NCBI RefSeq assembly: GCF_901933205.1
Contig: NC_044576.1
Coordinates: 4,311,024 to 4,375,023 of the forward strand
Length of the DNA stretch: 64,000 nucleotides
Direction: 5' to 3'
Origin: Camarhynchus parvulus
Lineage: Eukaryota > Chordata > Aves > Passeriformes > Thraupidae
The notes beneath the pieces were generated by a model. The model saw only the letters and a list, made by a program, of their open reading frames with translations. It was not told the origin of the DNA and made no database searches. The position numbers and the translations under genes are program-made. This document shows, piece after piece, positions 24,561-35,850 of this stretch (its first letter is position 1; the number at the start of each line of letters is the position of its first letter).

Positions 24561-26059
24561 TCCCCAATTTTTATGACTAAATTTTCCATTAAATTTACGA
24601 GTAATTGTACAATCGAAGGAGATACAGCCTAAACCTGTTGCTCCTTTACAGTCTTTTCTCTAAATAATGCAAAAACTATCCTGCCAAAAGTCTATTTATT
24701 GATTAAACAATCCATCTAAAAAAAGGAATGGGTAAGTTTAAGGTGTGTGAAGATGCTCTGAAAAAAGGAAAAACTAAAAATACCCAGCCAGACCACAGCC
24801 AAGGGGCAAGAATAGGTCAGTGGTAATAATTTACATTATTGTAAAAATAATTCTGTTTTTATAGCTCCCAGCTCTATATATAACCCTTAATCCCTGCATT
24901 AACTGTAAGCAATGCCCCATAAATAAGAAAATACAACAGGATTTAGTAGCATCAGAGCCAAGATGGGAAAATTTGGTGCTGGGCTGTAATTTCTTAAAGT
25001 CAGGAGCAAAATTTCCATGGAATAAACATTCAAACATTGTCAAGATCTTGATAAAATGGCAGGATTTAGGGACAAAGCCTTCTCACTATTTTTTTTTTTT
25101 CCTGAGACCCTTTCTTTAAAAAAAAGATAAATATTCCTAATTTCAAATGAACTTTAAAAATGAAATATTTAGTAATATTTAGCACCACCTAAAATCTTCC
25201 TACTCCTGTCAAATAACTGGGAAATACTGCAGACACTGGGATTTTCTACAGGAGGAGGGCAAACCTGCTCTCTTTTATATTTTCTATTTCTTTTCTCTCT
25301 GCACTCTTTTATATTCCCTATGGAATATAAAATCCCTGTGGGGAGATGGAAACTGGAGACTCAGGAGTTAAGGGAGAGCAGCCAAAATACTTCAGAACAT
25401 CCAGCTGCAGATCCCATAAAGCTTCTGTGAAGGCCAGTGTTATTCCCAAGTGGATTCCTCTGACACACCAAGGATAGACTCCTTTGCAGCATTTTTTTTC
25501 TGACTTTGCAAAAGAAAAAGTCACTTTGTTTATTTGTTCATCATTGTTGTGTTGTAAAAAATGACCTTTTTAACTTTTGTGGCAAAAAAAGAGAAACTCC
25601 TTAAAGTTCTGGTGCTTCAGAGGAAATGGAAGGAACAGGAAAGGCAAAAAGCAGAGCAGGACGCTGCTTGTTTTTAATGAACCCACTCATTTGACCATCT
25701 GACCACTCCTTTTATGGAGAAATCCAAGGTTTTTCCCATGGCTGCTTTTGGGACTGTTCAAAAATAGGCTTCACTTTTGCCTTGCAAGTCAATTATAAAT
25801 ATCTGTGGCAGAATGCATAGCTTTACCAAAAAATCCCCCCCCAAAAAAAAATTACTATTGCAACTCCCATCACATTTTGGGCCTTTTTCTTACCATAATC
25901 ATGTTAATGTTCGTTTAAATATTAAAAAAATAAATAATGCAACAGTTTTCTAAATATAAACCCCCAGGGTAGCCCGGGGTGGTTATTGCAAAGATGCTTA
26001 AGAAGATTTGAGGCTCTTTTCTGCTTTTTTCCTGTCCTTTGCTGACATCTGCTGGGTCT
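24561..26059. other. AT-rich non-coding
   Basis: Short homopolymers (T at about 25088-25100; CCCCCCCC then A run at about 25837-25853). No gene seen. Confidence 0.5.
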
Positions 26060-27200
26060 TGCTCAGACTGCACAAACCCCTCCCGGTGACACTGGGGTGG
26101 GGACCTCCTCCTAAAATTCCCAACGGAGCAGGATGTCTGCAAGCTCCAGTCTGCAACCAGCTCCAGTTTGAGCTGTCCTGGCAGGGCCGAGCCTCTCCTG
26201 CAAACTGACATCAGAAAAAAACCTGACACACACCATGGGGTGGCGTGTAGGTACAGATTTTGTGGTCATTGGGAGAGGGGCTGGGGCTGAGCCTCATCCC
26301 TAACGGGAGAAGCAAAATAACACAAGAGCAGGGCAGACCAATCCACAACAGAGGGCACACAGGTGCCGGCACACATGAGGGGATAAAAGGTTGGGCTGAA
26401 GAACAACCAAGTGCTGATGCTTGAAGCCTTCTTCAGGGTGAGTCATGCCTTTGCTGTGAGTTTTGTGAGAAGCAGGTGAATGATATTGAAATTAATGAGC
26501 CATGGAGTGCCCAGGGGCACTGACCAATCATACAGGACACAGAGGGCACACAGGTGCAGTGCATTCACCATGAGGGGATAAAAGGTTGGGCTGAAGAACA
26601 AGCAAGTGATGAGTTTTGTTTCCCAAGGAAAAGGGATGGTGTTTGTGTCTAGGGGCTTGCACCCCACCCAGGGCCCTATGGCCTCACTGGGCTGCTGCCT
26701 CCTGAAATTCCAGCTGGTGCAGGATGTGTCCCCAGGCTGCCACCACCTACACCTCGGGCTGCCCTGGCAGTGCCCAGCACCTCCTGCAAACTGGGCTGGT
26801 GTGGGCACAGAGTTTGTGGTGATTGGGAGTGGGGCTGGGGCTGAGCCTCATCCCTAATTGGCTACAGCTGTGAGAAGCAGGTGAACAAGATTGAAATTAA
26901 TGAGCCATTAACGAGCCCAGGGGCACTGACCAATCCCACAGGGAGCAGAGGGCACACAGGTGCAGTGCATCAGCATGAGGGGATAAAAGGTTGGGCTGAA
27001 GAACAACCAAGTGCTGATGCTTGAAGCCTTCTTCAGGGTAAGGTATGCCTTTGCTGTGAGTTTTGTTTCCCGAGGAAAAGGGCTGACATTTGTGTCCAGG
27101 GCCCTGGGGCCCTGCTGGGCTGTTGTCTCCTAAAATTCTGGGTCGTGCAGGATGTCTCCCAGACCCAACCTGTCCCCTCCTATGACTCTGGCTGCGCTGG
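26060..27200 (+). promoter_or_regulatory. Tandem array of promoter-like cassettes
   Basis: Three related units each contain CCAAT (26338, 26524, 26930), then 44-53 bp later GATAAAAGG (26382-26390, 26577-26585, 26982-26990) followed by TTGGGCTGAAGAACAA. Units 1 and 3 continue into a short segment ending at a splice-donor-like GTGAGT (26438) or GTAAGG (27038); unit 2 lacks that part. Further downstream in each unit is GCAGGATGT, an acceptor plus ATG-like motif (one belongs to an earlier half unit at about 26127). The frames after it are open for only about 12-17 codons. The layout suggests a TATA-driven gene with a non-coding first exon, such as avian epidermal gene families, but I do not recognise a product. 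Confidence 0.45.
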
Positions 27201-27204
27201 ATTA

Positions 27205-27425
27205 GATGACTTGTGGCTCTGCACAACTCCCTGCCAGGGGGGGTCGGGCTGTGCTGCCAGGGAACAGGGACAGGACAAGGGGAAAGGGCCTCAAGCTGGG
27301 CCAGGGGAGGCTCAGCTTGGCCAGCAGCAGGAATTTCTGCATGCAAAGGGTGCTCAGGCCTTGGCAGGGGCTGCCCAGGGAGCTTTGCAGTGCCCAGCCC
27401 TGCAGGTGTCCCAGGAAGGGAGACT
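27205..27425 (+). mobile_element. CR1 fragment (sense)
   Basis: GTGGCTCTGCACAACTCCCT through GCAGGTGTCCCAGGAAGGG; lies directly between the promoter-like array and the minisatellite. Confidence 0.85.
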
Positions 27426-27885
27426 GTGAGGGTTATGGGGTCTGTATGGGCTGTGAGGGCTGTAGGACCTGTGTGGGCTCTGGGGGCTGTAAGGTCTGTA
27501 GGGGCCTTGAGGACTGTGGGGTCTGGGAGGTTTTCTAGTATTTTAGGGGCTTTGAGGTCTATAGGGAGTGGGAGAGTTATGGGATCTGTAGGAGCTGACA
27601 TGAGTCTGTAAGGGCCATGGGGGCTATGAGGTCTCAAAGTGAGGATTATGGGGGCTGTGAAGGCTGGGATGGGCCTGGGAGCTATGGGGTCTGAGGCCTT
27701 TGAGGGGTCTGTGAAGGCTGGGATGGGCCTGGAAGCTATGGGGTCTCTGAGGGCTATGGGGCCTGAGGCTTTTGGGGGCGTCTGTGAGGTCTATGGGGTC
27801 TGTGAAGCCTGGGATGGGTCTGGGGGCCGTGAGGACTTTCTGGGGTGTGCGAGCTTTAAGGACAGTGGGGACTATGAGGGATGAT
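27425..27885 (+). repeat. G-rich degenerate minisatellite
   Basis: About 460 bp of imperfect units of the type GGGGTCTGTGAGGGCTAT, with a longer sub-unit TCTGTGAAGGCTGGGATGGG repeated around 27655-27740. The plus strand is very rich in G runs. It sits between two CR1 fragments. The open frames across it are composition artefacts. Confidence 0.8.
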
Positions 27886-27899
27886 GTGGCTGTGATTGA

Positions 27900-28115
27900 A
27901 TGGTGTGGAGAATTTCTTCACTGAAAGGATGGTCAGGGCTCAGGACAGGCTGCCCAGGGAAGCAGGGGACTCCTCATTCATGGAAGTGTTCAAAAGCCCT
28001 GTGGATGTGGCTCTGGGGTACAGGGATTAGTGGGGAACAGGGCAGTGCTGGGGGAATGCTTGGACGTGGTGATCAGAGGGCTTTTCCAGCCTCTGTGATT
28101 TTATCATTCCATGAC
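27900..28115 (+). mobile_element. CR1 fragment (sense)
   Basis: AATTTCTTCACTGAAAGGAT, AGGCTGCCCAGGGAAGCAGG and GGCTTTTCCAGCCTCTGTGA. Confidence 0.85.
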
Positions 28116-28204
28116 CCAGTGATTTTTTTTCCTCTTCCCCACTTTGGCTTTTCAGAATGGACGAAAATCCTGCAAAACCCTTTTTCTCCCCTCTCAGTAG
28201 CATA

Positions 28205-28400
28205 TTTCACAGCTGACAAGGCCCTGGCACAGGGTGCCCAGAGCAGCTGGGGCTGCCCCTGGATCCCTGGCAGTGCCTGAGGCCCAGTTGGACAGGGCTT
28301 GGAGCAACCTGGGACAGTGGAAGGTGTCCCTGCCCATGGCACTTGGATGAGTTTTAAGGTCCTTTCCAACCCAGTCGGGGAAGAATCTATGATTTAACTT
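28205..28400 (+). mobile_element. CR1 3' fragment (sense)
   Basis: GGCCCTGGCACAGGGTGCCC and TTTTAAGGTCCTTTCCAACC. Confidence 0.85.
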
Positions 28401-29699
28401 GCAGAGCAGGTGGGGAAATTAAAGCAGGTAAAAAATCACAGCGATGCTTTCCTGGCCAGGGCCACAAGGGGGACTCTCCTACAGCTTTATGAGGGAAGAG
28501 GATTTCAACGGAGAAGAGGAATAAATCATTTCTCCATCTGAATATGCAAAGCCCATTTTAGGCTTTAAGTTTTTAATCTTTTAATCTGTGAAATTCATTA
28601 AGAGGCATCAGTTTGCCTTCATGCCCAGCTGCTGCTCTAGCTTCTTTCAGCTCCCGGTTCGATGCTGCAAATTGTATGTTGCAAATATCCTGTTAATTTT
28701 TATTAATGAATTGAAGAGACCTGCTTGATCCAGTTTAAATAAAAATTACCAACCAACTCCCTGACAGCTGATAGATGTTCTAAAACCAATTCTGACCAGA
28801 TTCCAGGGCTGGCAGCACCTGGCCCAGGTACACCAAGCACTGGAGCCAGATGTTGGCAGTGGTGGAAGGTGCAGAGGGTCACAAGACAGGTTGGGATTTG
28901 GGCAGCAGGGCAGGAAAAAAGGAAAAAGACGTGGAAAAGTGCTGGGAGGGAGGGAAGAGGTGCATGACCAGTGCTGGTCAACTTCAGCCACCCAGGGGGT
29001 CACATCTACCTTAGAGTAATGCATTAAAAATAGCCAGAAGAAGAACAAAAGCACAATTTGAGGTTTTTATTAACGTGGTCATATTTTATTGTGGTTTTCT
29101 GCACTTTCTACTAACACCTGGCTGTCTTGAAATCTCAATACAAACATCACTCTCTACCCCCAGCCACAGCACACACTGAAAACATTTGGAGCTCTCAGAC
29201 ATGACCTAGAAAATCAAGAGTTAAAACACAAGCCTTGTTCTCTTTAACTGGTAGGAAGTGATTATAAAAGGCACAATAACTCTCAATTTCTAGGGAGTTA
29301 ATATAATAGCCAGTAAGTATCACCCTGAATTCCCTGTACAGTGCCTCTCTTTGCTGAAATGCAGAAGAAAACCTGAGTATCTCTAATTGAAACTCAGCTA
29401 TTGTGCTGTTTCATTTAGTGGGAGGCTGTGGGTTTGTGGCGAGAGTCACGACTAAAATGGAACTGAGAATGAGCTGCCAATTCCCACAAAAGTGGAGGTG
29501 ACCTCGCAGTTCCTTTAAAGGCTGCTCCAAAGAGGAGACATTATCATTCTAATTAGGGCTTCTTTTTAGTGGGGAGAAAATTTGTATTGCACTGCTGCCA
29601 TAATTCTCATTATAAGTGAGCAAATAATTGTTCCTACTTGACACATTACATTCCTTTTATATCTTCAAAACATTATCTAAACCCAAAAGTCAAAGGAGG
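28401..29699. other. AT-rich non-coding, repeat-free
   Basis: No mobile element or gene recognised. The blocks 28490-28740 and 29050-29640 hold dense ATTAAT/TAATTA-like motifs and could be conserved non-coding DNA; this is only an impression. Confidence 0.35.
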
Positions 29700-29705
29700 T
29701 TTTTT

Positions 29706-29746
<41 letters not shown>

Positions 29747-29762
29747 TTTTGTTTTGTTTTTT
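29700..29762. repeat. Poly(T) tract with GTTTT units
   Basis: A T run of more than 35 bases is followed by three GTTTT units. No target duplication or element body was recognised next to it. Confidence 0.9.
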
Positions 29763-29945
29763 CCTGCTGGAGGCCAGTGCTTGAATTGTTCTGCCAGGAA
29801 AAGTGCAACAGTGATAGGCACATCACATCTCGTGGCAGATATACATATCAGACAACAGAGACTGATCCTCACATCCTTTAATGATCCTTTTTGAGGTCCC
29901 AGCTGTGCGTGACAGCACAGAGAGAAAGGAATTTGTACCGGGAGC

Positions 29946-30655
29946 AAAGGAAATATTTGGAATTCACAGGATGCCAGGGTGTGTGAGGCTGCAGGAGCTG
30001 AGTGGGCACCTGGTGTCCCCTCCCTGCTCCAGCAGGGCCATCCCAGAGCCCAGGGCACAGCACTGTGTGCACCCAGCTGTGCCCCAGCCCCAGGCAGGAG
30101 AGCCCCCAGGCTGTGTGGGCAATGTGCTCAGGGCTGGGCAGTGCCCAGGGAAGAAGTTGTGCCTCCTGTGCAGGGCAATTGCTGGGCTCAGGCCCTGCCC
30201 GTGGCTCTGGTGCCATTGCTGGGCCCCGGAGCAGAGCCTGGGCCCTGCTCTGCCCCTCCCTGCAGCCAGGGCCAGCCAGGCCTGAGGGCCCCTCTCAGCT
30301 GGGGCTCCTCTCCAGGCTGAGCAGCCCCAGCTCCCTCAGCCTTGCCTGGGCACCCACACGCTCCAGGCCCTTGCTCAGCTCCAGCAGCTCCTGGCCCTGC
30401 TGTGCTCAGCACCCAGAGCTGGACACAGCACTGCAGAGGTGCCTCCAGGGCTGCCCCAGGGCCAGGATCCCTCCCTGCCCTGCTGCCAATGCTCTGCTGC
30501 TGCCCCAGGCTCCATTGGCCTCCTTGGGCCAGGACACTCTGCTGGCTCAGGGACAGCTCGGTGTCCCCAGGACGCCCTGGATGAGATTTCCCTTGTCCAA
30601 CCCTCTGCCACCCACTCCTCAGTGACATCAGGCATCCCTAGGACACTCCAGGAAT
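29946..30655 (-). mobile_element. Long GC-rich CR1 copy
   Basis: About 700 bp of CR1 body read antisense: CTCCTCTCCAGGCTGAGCAG, CAGAGCTGGACACAGCACTG and TCAGGGACAGCTCGGTGTCC. Frames up to 207 codons occur on both strands because of composition. A second short CR1 3' end (GGAATCATGGAATAACCTGG) follows at about 30650-30715. Confidence 0.85.
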
Positions 30656-31767
30656 CATGGAATAACCTGGATGCCCATCTTTAAACTGTTGCCCCTCCAG
30701 TTGGCCAAAAGCATTCTCTTCTTCCTCAGAGGCCACAGAAGCATCTCTTTGCTTTCCACTTCCCTCTATCCAGCTGTCAATTTTCCTGAAGTTTGTGCAA
30801 AATTAATTAATTTGGAGATTGTGAATCTTCCTTCAAATCTGGATGGAATTGGCCATTTAGTTCAGAAATGATTCTGATTTATCCTGACAGGTGGATGGAC
30901 ACTGCACTCACCTCAGTGTTATTTCCATAGGAAATAAATTTGAAAGCAGTAGTGTAAGGAGAATATTACCAAAAAAAAGAGGTCCTCCAGTCTTAGGGGA
31001 GTTAATTAGTATCTCACACCTGCTGGAGAACTAATTACTGATGGGCTAATTTTGACCAGGCACCTGGGAAGTGCTGGTGATGGAAGCACAGTGGGGTTGT
31101 GATGCTGCAGGGCAGGGCAGGAGTGCTGCCCACAGGATCCATGGCTGTGGATCACAAGGCTCTCTGCCAAGTGCCACAAGCCCAATCCAACCTGTAAATA
31201 AAGCACTCACAAAAAGAACTTGAATTTCTGAATTTCTGTTTTTTTTCAGGCTGCTTTTGGGATTTAAAGTTAATGAGAAATGCTACTCTGAGGTTTTTGG
31301 TGGTGTCTGAGGGATCCTCGTGGGTTCCTTCCAGCTCAGGGCCTATGAAGAAATCATTTTGCTTGGTTTGTTTTGGAGATTTTAGTGATCCTTTAAGATC
31401 TACACAAATACTCCTTTCCCTAGATTCAGCCAGGAAGAGTCTGGAAACATGTTATTAACCAAGACTGTGAAACAAAGCCTTCTTTCCTAAACCTTCTTCA
31501 AAAGAGAATTCTGCAGCATTTATAACAATGTAGAGTAGGAAAGAACTCTGTTCAGTTTGAGGTTGTATTTTCCTCTTCAGTTCTGCCACACAGAGCTGTA
31601 CTCTGCTGTAAATAAAATCTCCCCAAGACCTCCTACCTGACCAGACCTTTTATTTATCATGTCTATTAAAAACCAAACCATTTATAGAAAGATGGAGATG
31701 GATTACACACCAGCTAAATTCACATTGCTGCTGTTTGTAATTGCATGCAGATGTGCCAGGGGAGGTT

Positions 31768-31910
31768 TGGAATCCCAGAATCTGAGCATGGTTCAGGTTG
31801 GAAGAGACCTCAAAGCCCATCTCATTCCACCCTGCCATGGGCAGGAACACCTTCCACTATCCCAGGCTGCTCCAAGCCCCATCCAGCCTGGCCTTGGACA
31901 CTTCTAAATA
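31768..31910 (-). mobile_element. CR1 3' fragment
   Basis: TGGTTCAGGTTGGAAGAGAC and CCATGGGCAGGAACACCTTC. Confidence 0.87.
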
Positions 31911-32509
31911 TCCTCCATTTTTACAGTTTTGAGGCAATAAAATCTGATAAATCATATGGGCACAGGCAAGTGCAAAGATGCAGCTGCTATGGCTGGGTGG
32001 GGGCAGCTTTTCCAAATTCCTGACCTCCTTTTGCTGATTATTTGTAAGAATTTGTCAAAAAAGGGGCAAGGTCTTGATATTTGGGCTATCTTGATACTCA
32101 TGAATGGCACAGGTGGCTCTGAAGTGATAGCCTGGCCTCAAATCGTTCCTGAGGAAGCTTCCTTCTTTGGCACAAAGGAAAAGGGTGTGAATTAGCCAAT
32201 TAAAATCCATCCACCTCCCAGAATTCCATAAACTGGCATTGGATATGTTTATCCTGGGCTGGATTTGTGCTGTAGCAGCTGAGGCCAAGCCTGTCACCTG
32301 CAGTTGGCTCAGCTGAATGCCCAAGCACAACTTGGCTGCTGAGCCTTGGCCAGGTTTCCCTGCAGATCCCTGGGGATGCAGTGATTCTTTTGGGAGAGGG
32401 GTAGAGGTTACCAGGATGTTGGGAATCCTTGATTCCCATCCTTCCCAGCTTTTCCTACCATCCCACCCGCTTCCTCTGTTAACTTGTCTTTTTCCTTTTC
32501 CTAGGGACA

Positions 32510-32560
32510 AAAATATTCCTCCTTTCCAACCCAAACTATTCTGTGATCCTGTGTTATTTC
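32510..32560 (+). mobile_element. Short CR1 3' end
   Basis: TTTCCAACCCAAACTATTCT followed by GTGATCCTGTG. Confidence 0.6.
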
Positions 32561-34504
32561 CCTTAGAGGCTGAATCAGCAGCACTCAGATGAATGCATGT
32601 CACAATCCAGGAGTGAAGAACTTCCCTCTAAATCCCTGAAAGGCAAATCATGCTGGGAAGGAAGCACAGGAATCAAGGTCACATGTTGTGCAGCAGCAGC
32701 AGGTGGGGTGATTTCACTACCTAAAACCCAGCAGCTTTGCTGTCTGCTTTTTATACTCTTCCTTTAACAATCCTGTGTTAATTTGAGGACCTTCCCAGGT
32801 TATTGGGAAGGCTGGGAAGTTCTGTCAGGAGCAGAGCAGCTGCTCAAATCATTGTGAGCTCCCAGTTTGTGGAGCACTTTGCCCCAAACACATTTGGTAC
32901 AGGGAGCCCTTCAGCTGCCTTCCCCTCCTGAAGGGAATGCCTTCTCTGGGAATGGTGCTCTGGGTTTGGTGGAAGCTGCACCTCGTGCCTGTGGGCTGCT
33001 CTTTCCTCCTGCCCCCTTGGGGACAGATCCCATTTTCCACCAGGATTCCATTTCACAGGAAGATATGTTTGTCTGCATGTTCCCAGCAGGAGAACCATGA
33101 TGGTGGGTGGTTTTGTAAGGGCAGGAAGGGAGCAAATCCCCTCCAGACACACCAAGACAGGGCTATTCCACCAGCCTGGGCTGTAATCTGTCGTCCTGGC
33201 AGCTTAATTAGCCAGGGCAACTGGTTAATAACATAATGCCCAGTGTGGCACCTGTGTGTGTCTCCATCCCTGGGCACAGTCCTGCCCTCCCTCACCTTTT
33301 GGGAGGAAAGGAAGGAGGGAGGCAGTGGTGGAGCCAAGAATGAGAGCCCTGGGATCACCACTCCCCTCCCTGTGCTTCTCCTGCCTTTAATAATCCCTCC
33401 CACGCCCCCATCCATGTTCAAGGTCCGTGCCTTGATGTCTCCTCAGAATTCCCACCCTCAGCCCCCAGTTATTTATGCATTTCCAGCCTGCAAGGCAAAA
33501 ATGTGCAGCAGTAAATTAAACTGCTGGGAGAGACAAAAATGTATTATTCTTGGCTTGGTGATGGGGTAAAGTTTTGAGTTTATCCTTCGTGTTCCTCATT
33601 TAAACCGTGGTGATTAATCAGCAGTGAGCAATTTGTTTCCCCTCCTCTCTGTAGGACTAGCTCTGTGTAATGCTAAATCCTGCTCAATATTTGATATATT
33701 TAAAACCTGCACTTTCATTTTTTCATTAAAAGAGCCTCTCACCCGCATTTCTGAGATAACAACTTGGAATAAAGTAGCTCTTTGTGAATGCTGGGAGAGA
33801 GACGCTGTCTAGGTCTGATGTCTGAAATGTAACACATTAAAAAATAATCATCTTCCTACCTGTGCAAAATTCATCAGATTAAATAATGGCCCTAATACAA
33901 TTTCCCTGGTGACCTTTATTGAGGAAAGAAGAAATTCTTCCTGAGAGACTAAAAATAACCACGACAAAGCAGAGTTTCTCTAAACTTTGGTGTTGTCGTT
34001 CTCTCTAAACTCTCTGAAACAAAGCTAAACCTCCCTCCAGCATTACAACATTTGGTTCTGCACCTTTCTCTAGAAGCTTCTCATCCCTGGAACCCCAAAA
34101 ATATGCCCTGGATTTTTGTAGCATTCCCAGGAACACCTGCCCTGAGAACAGCCCCAGGCCTGCTCTCACATTCCACTTGGGTACCATTCTCACAATCTTC
34201 TGGGAGCAGAAACCATGATCTGGAGTGGTAAGCACTAAAAAAGGTTAATTTTGGCTTCGTTGCCCTAAAAGATGATGTTTCCTATTCTCTAAGCATTTCA
34301 ACAGAGCTTTGAAGGCAAAGAGAAAGGTTTTCAACAGTTTTACTCAAGATTTTTTCCTTTCTCTTAGAAGAGCTACTGCAGAGACACTTTCCTTCCCCAA
34401 ATCCACTTGGGAATACAACACAAATATCTTCCTTGCTGTTTCCTCCTCCAAGCCAAATATTGGCTAAACCCCACAGGTCTGTGCAAAGCACAGCATCTCC
34501 ACAG

Positions 34505-34640
34505 GAATCCCAGTGCCAGAGGGCAGGGCTGGATGGGATATTGGGAAGGAATTGTTCCCTGGCAGAGTGGGCAGGCCCTGGCACAGGGTGCCCCTGGATC
34601 CCTGGCAGTGCCCAAGGCCAGGTTGGAACCACCTTTTGCA
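34505..34640 (+). mobile_element. CR1 fragment (sense)
   Basis: GCTGGATGGGATATTGGGAA and GGCAGTGCCCAAGGCCAGGT. Confidence 0.85.
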
Positions 34641-35070
34641 GGGTTGTTGCTTCTGCTGGCTGACTCCTGGGAGGATGAATTCAATTTTTTCCAGTAAAGA
34701 GCAACCATCCTTGCCAGAAAGATAAACAACATTCCAGCTGTCCTGGCTGGTGCCACCACAAAAGCCGTGTGTGAATTACCTGATTCTGCTCCTGTTGTTG
34801 CTACAGCTTGGATCCAGCTCCAGCTTTAGCCTGGGATCAGCTGGGCTCAGTGCAGACAGGAAAATCACTGACACTCCCTCCTTCCAAAAATAAGGAAAAA
34901 AGGCAAAACTCCTCAGTTCTCATCCAATGGGCTTCTGAGAGCCAGCTGCCTCCAAAATTCACCTGATAAACTGCACTGCTCTTTGGGCTTATCAAAGCTT
35001 GAGGTTTAAGAGTGCTTTGTAATAAATGCACATCTTCCTCAGACTGCAAACAATGGTAACTCAGCAACAT

Positions 35071-35850
35071 GGAACCATGGAATGGCTTCCCTTGGAAGGG
35101 ACCTAAAGTTCATCTCACCTCACCCCTGCCATGGGCAGGGACACTTTCCACTATCCAAACCCTGTCCAGCCTGGCCTTGGGCACTGCCAGGGATGCAGGG
35201 GCAGCCCCAGCTGCTCTGGGCACCCTGTGCCAGGGCCTGCCCACTCTGCCAGGGAACAATTCCTAATTCCCAATATCCCACCTAAATTTCCCTTCTGGAA
35301 GTGGGAAGCCATCCCCACTTTGTCACTCCACCCCTTGGAAAAGTCTCTCTCCATCTTTCTAGTTGGCTCCTTCAGGCCCTGCAAGGCCACAATTTGGTCA
35401 CCCCAAAGCTTCTCCTGTCCAGGTGAGCAGCCCCAGCTGTGCCAGCCTTTCCTCCCAGCAGAGCTGCTCCATCCCTCTGCCCATGCTGGTGCCTCCCCTG
35501 GGCTCTCTGCAGCAGCTCCAGGTCCCTCCTGTGCTGGGCCCAGGGCTGGGGCAGCTCTGCAGGTGGGGTCTCACCTGAGCCCAGGGGCACAGGGGCAGAA
35601 TCCCCCCCTGCCCTGCTGCCCACGCTGGGGCTCAGCCCAGGGCACGGGGGGGTTCTGGCTCCCAGCTCTCACCCCCAGCACCCCCAGGGCTGCTCCAGCT
35701 GCTCATCCCCAGCCTGGATCCATCCCAGGGCTTGCCCTGACCCAGGGGCAGTACCAGCATCTGGCCTTGTTAAAACTCTGAGATTCCCATGAGATTGACC
35801 ACTTCTGGAGCTTGTCCAGGTCCCTCTGGATGGCCCTGTCCTTTAGGAGA
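35071..35850 (-). mobile_element. Long CR1 copy
   Basis: About 780 bp from GGAATGGCTTCCCTTGGAAG through GGCAGGGACACTTTCCACTA, CCTGTCCAGGTGAGCAGCCC and CTTGTCCAGGTCCCTCTGGA. One of the most complete copies here. A 160-bp part recurs nearly exactly at 55435-55590. Confidence 0.9.

Larger units (their letters stand above)
30716..34504. other. Non-coding with two CR1 ends
   Basis: CR1 pieces at 31768-31910 and 32510-32560. Frames up to 182 codons (32055-32603, minus) have no recognisable features. 33600-33960 is AT-rich and repeat-free. Confidence 0.45.

Noticed and set aside
26897..27637. 246-codon minus-strand frame.
   Set aside because: Crosses the promoter-like array, a CR1 fragment and the G-rich minisatellite; composition artefact.
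29881..30628. Frames of 113-207 codons on both strands.
   Set aside because: GC-rich CR1 body with few stop codons; no protein family recognised.
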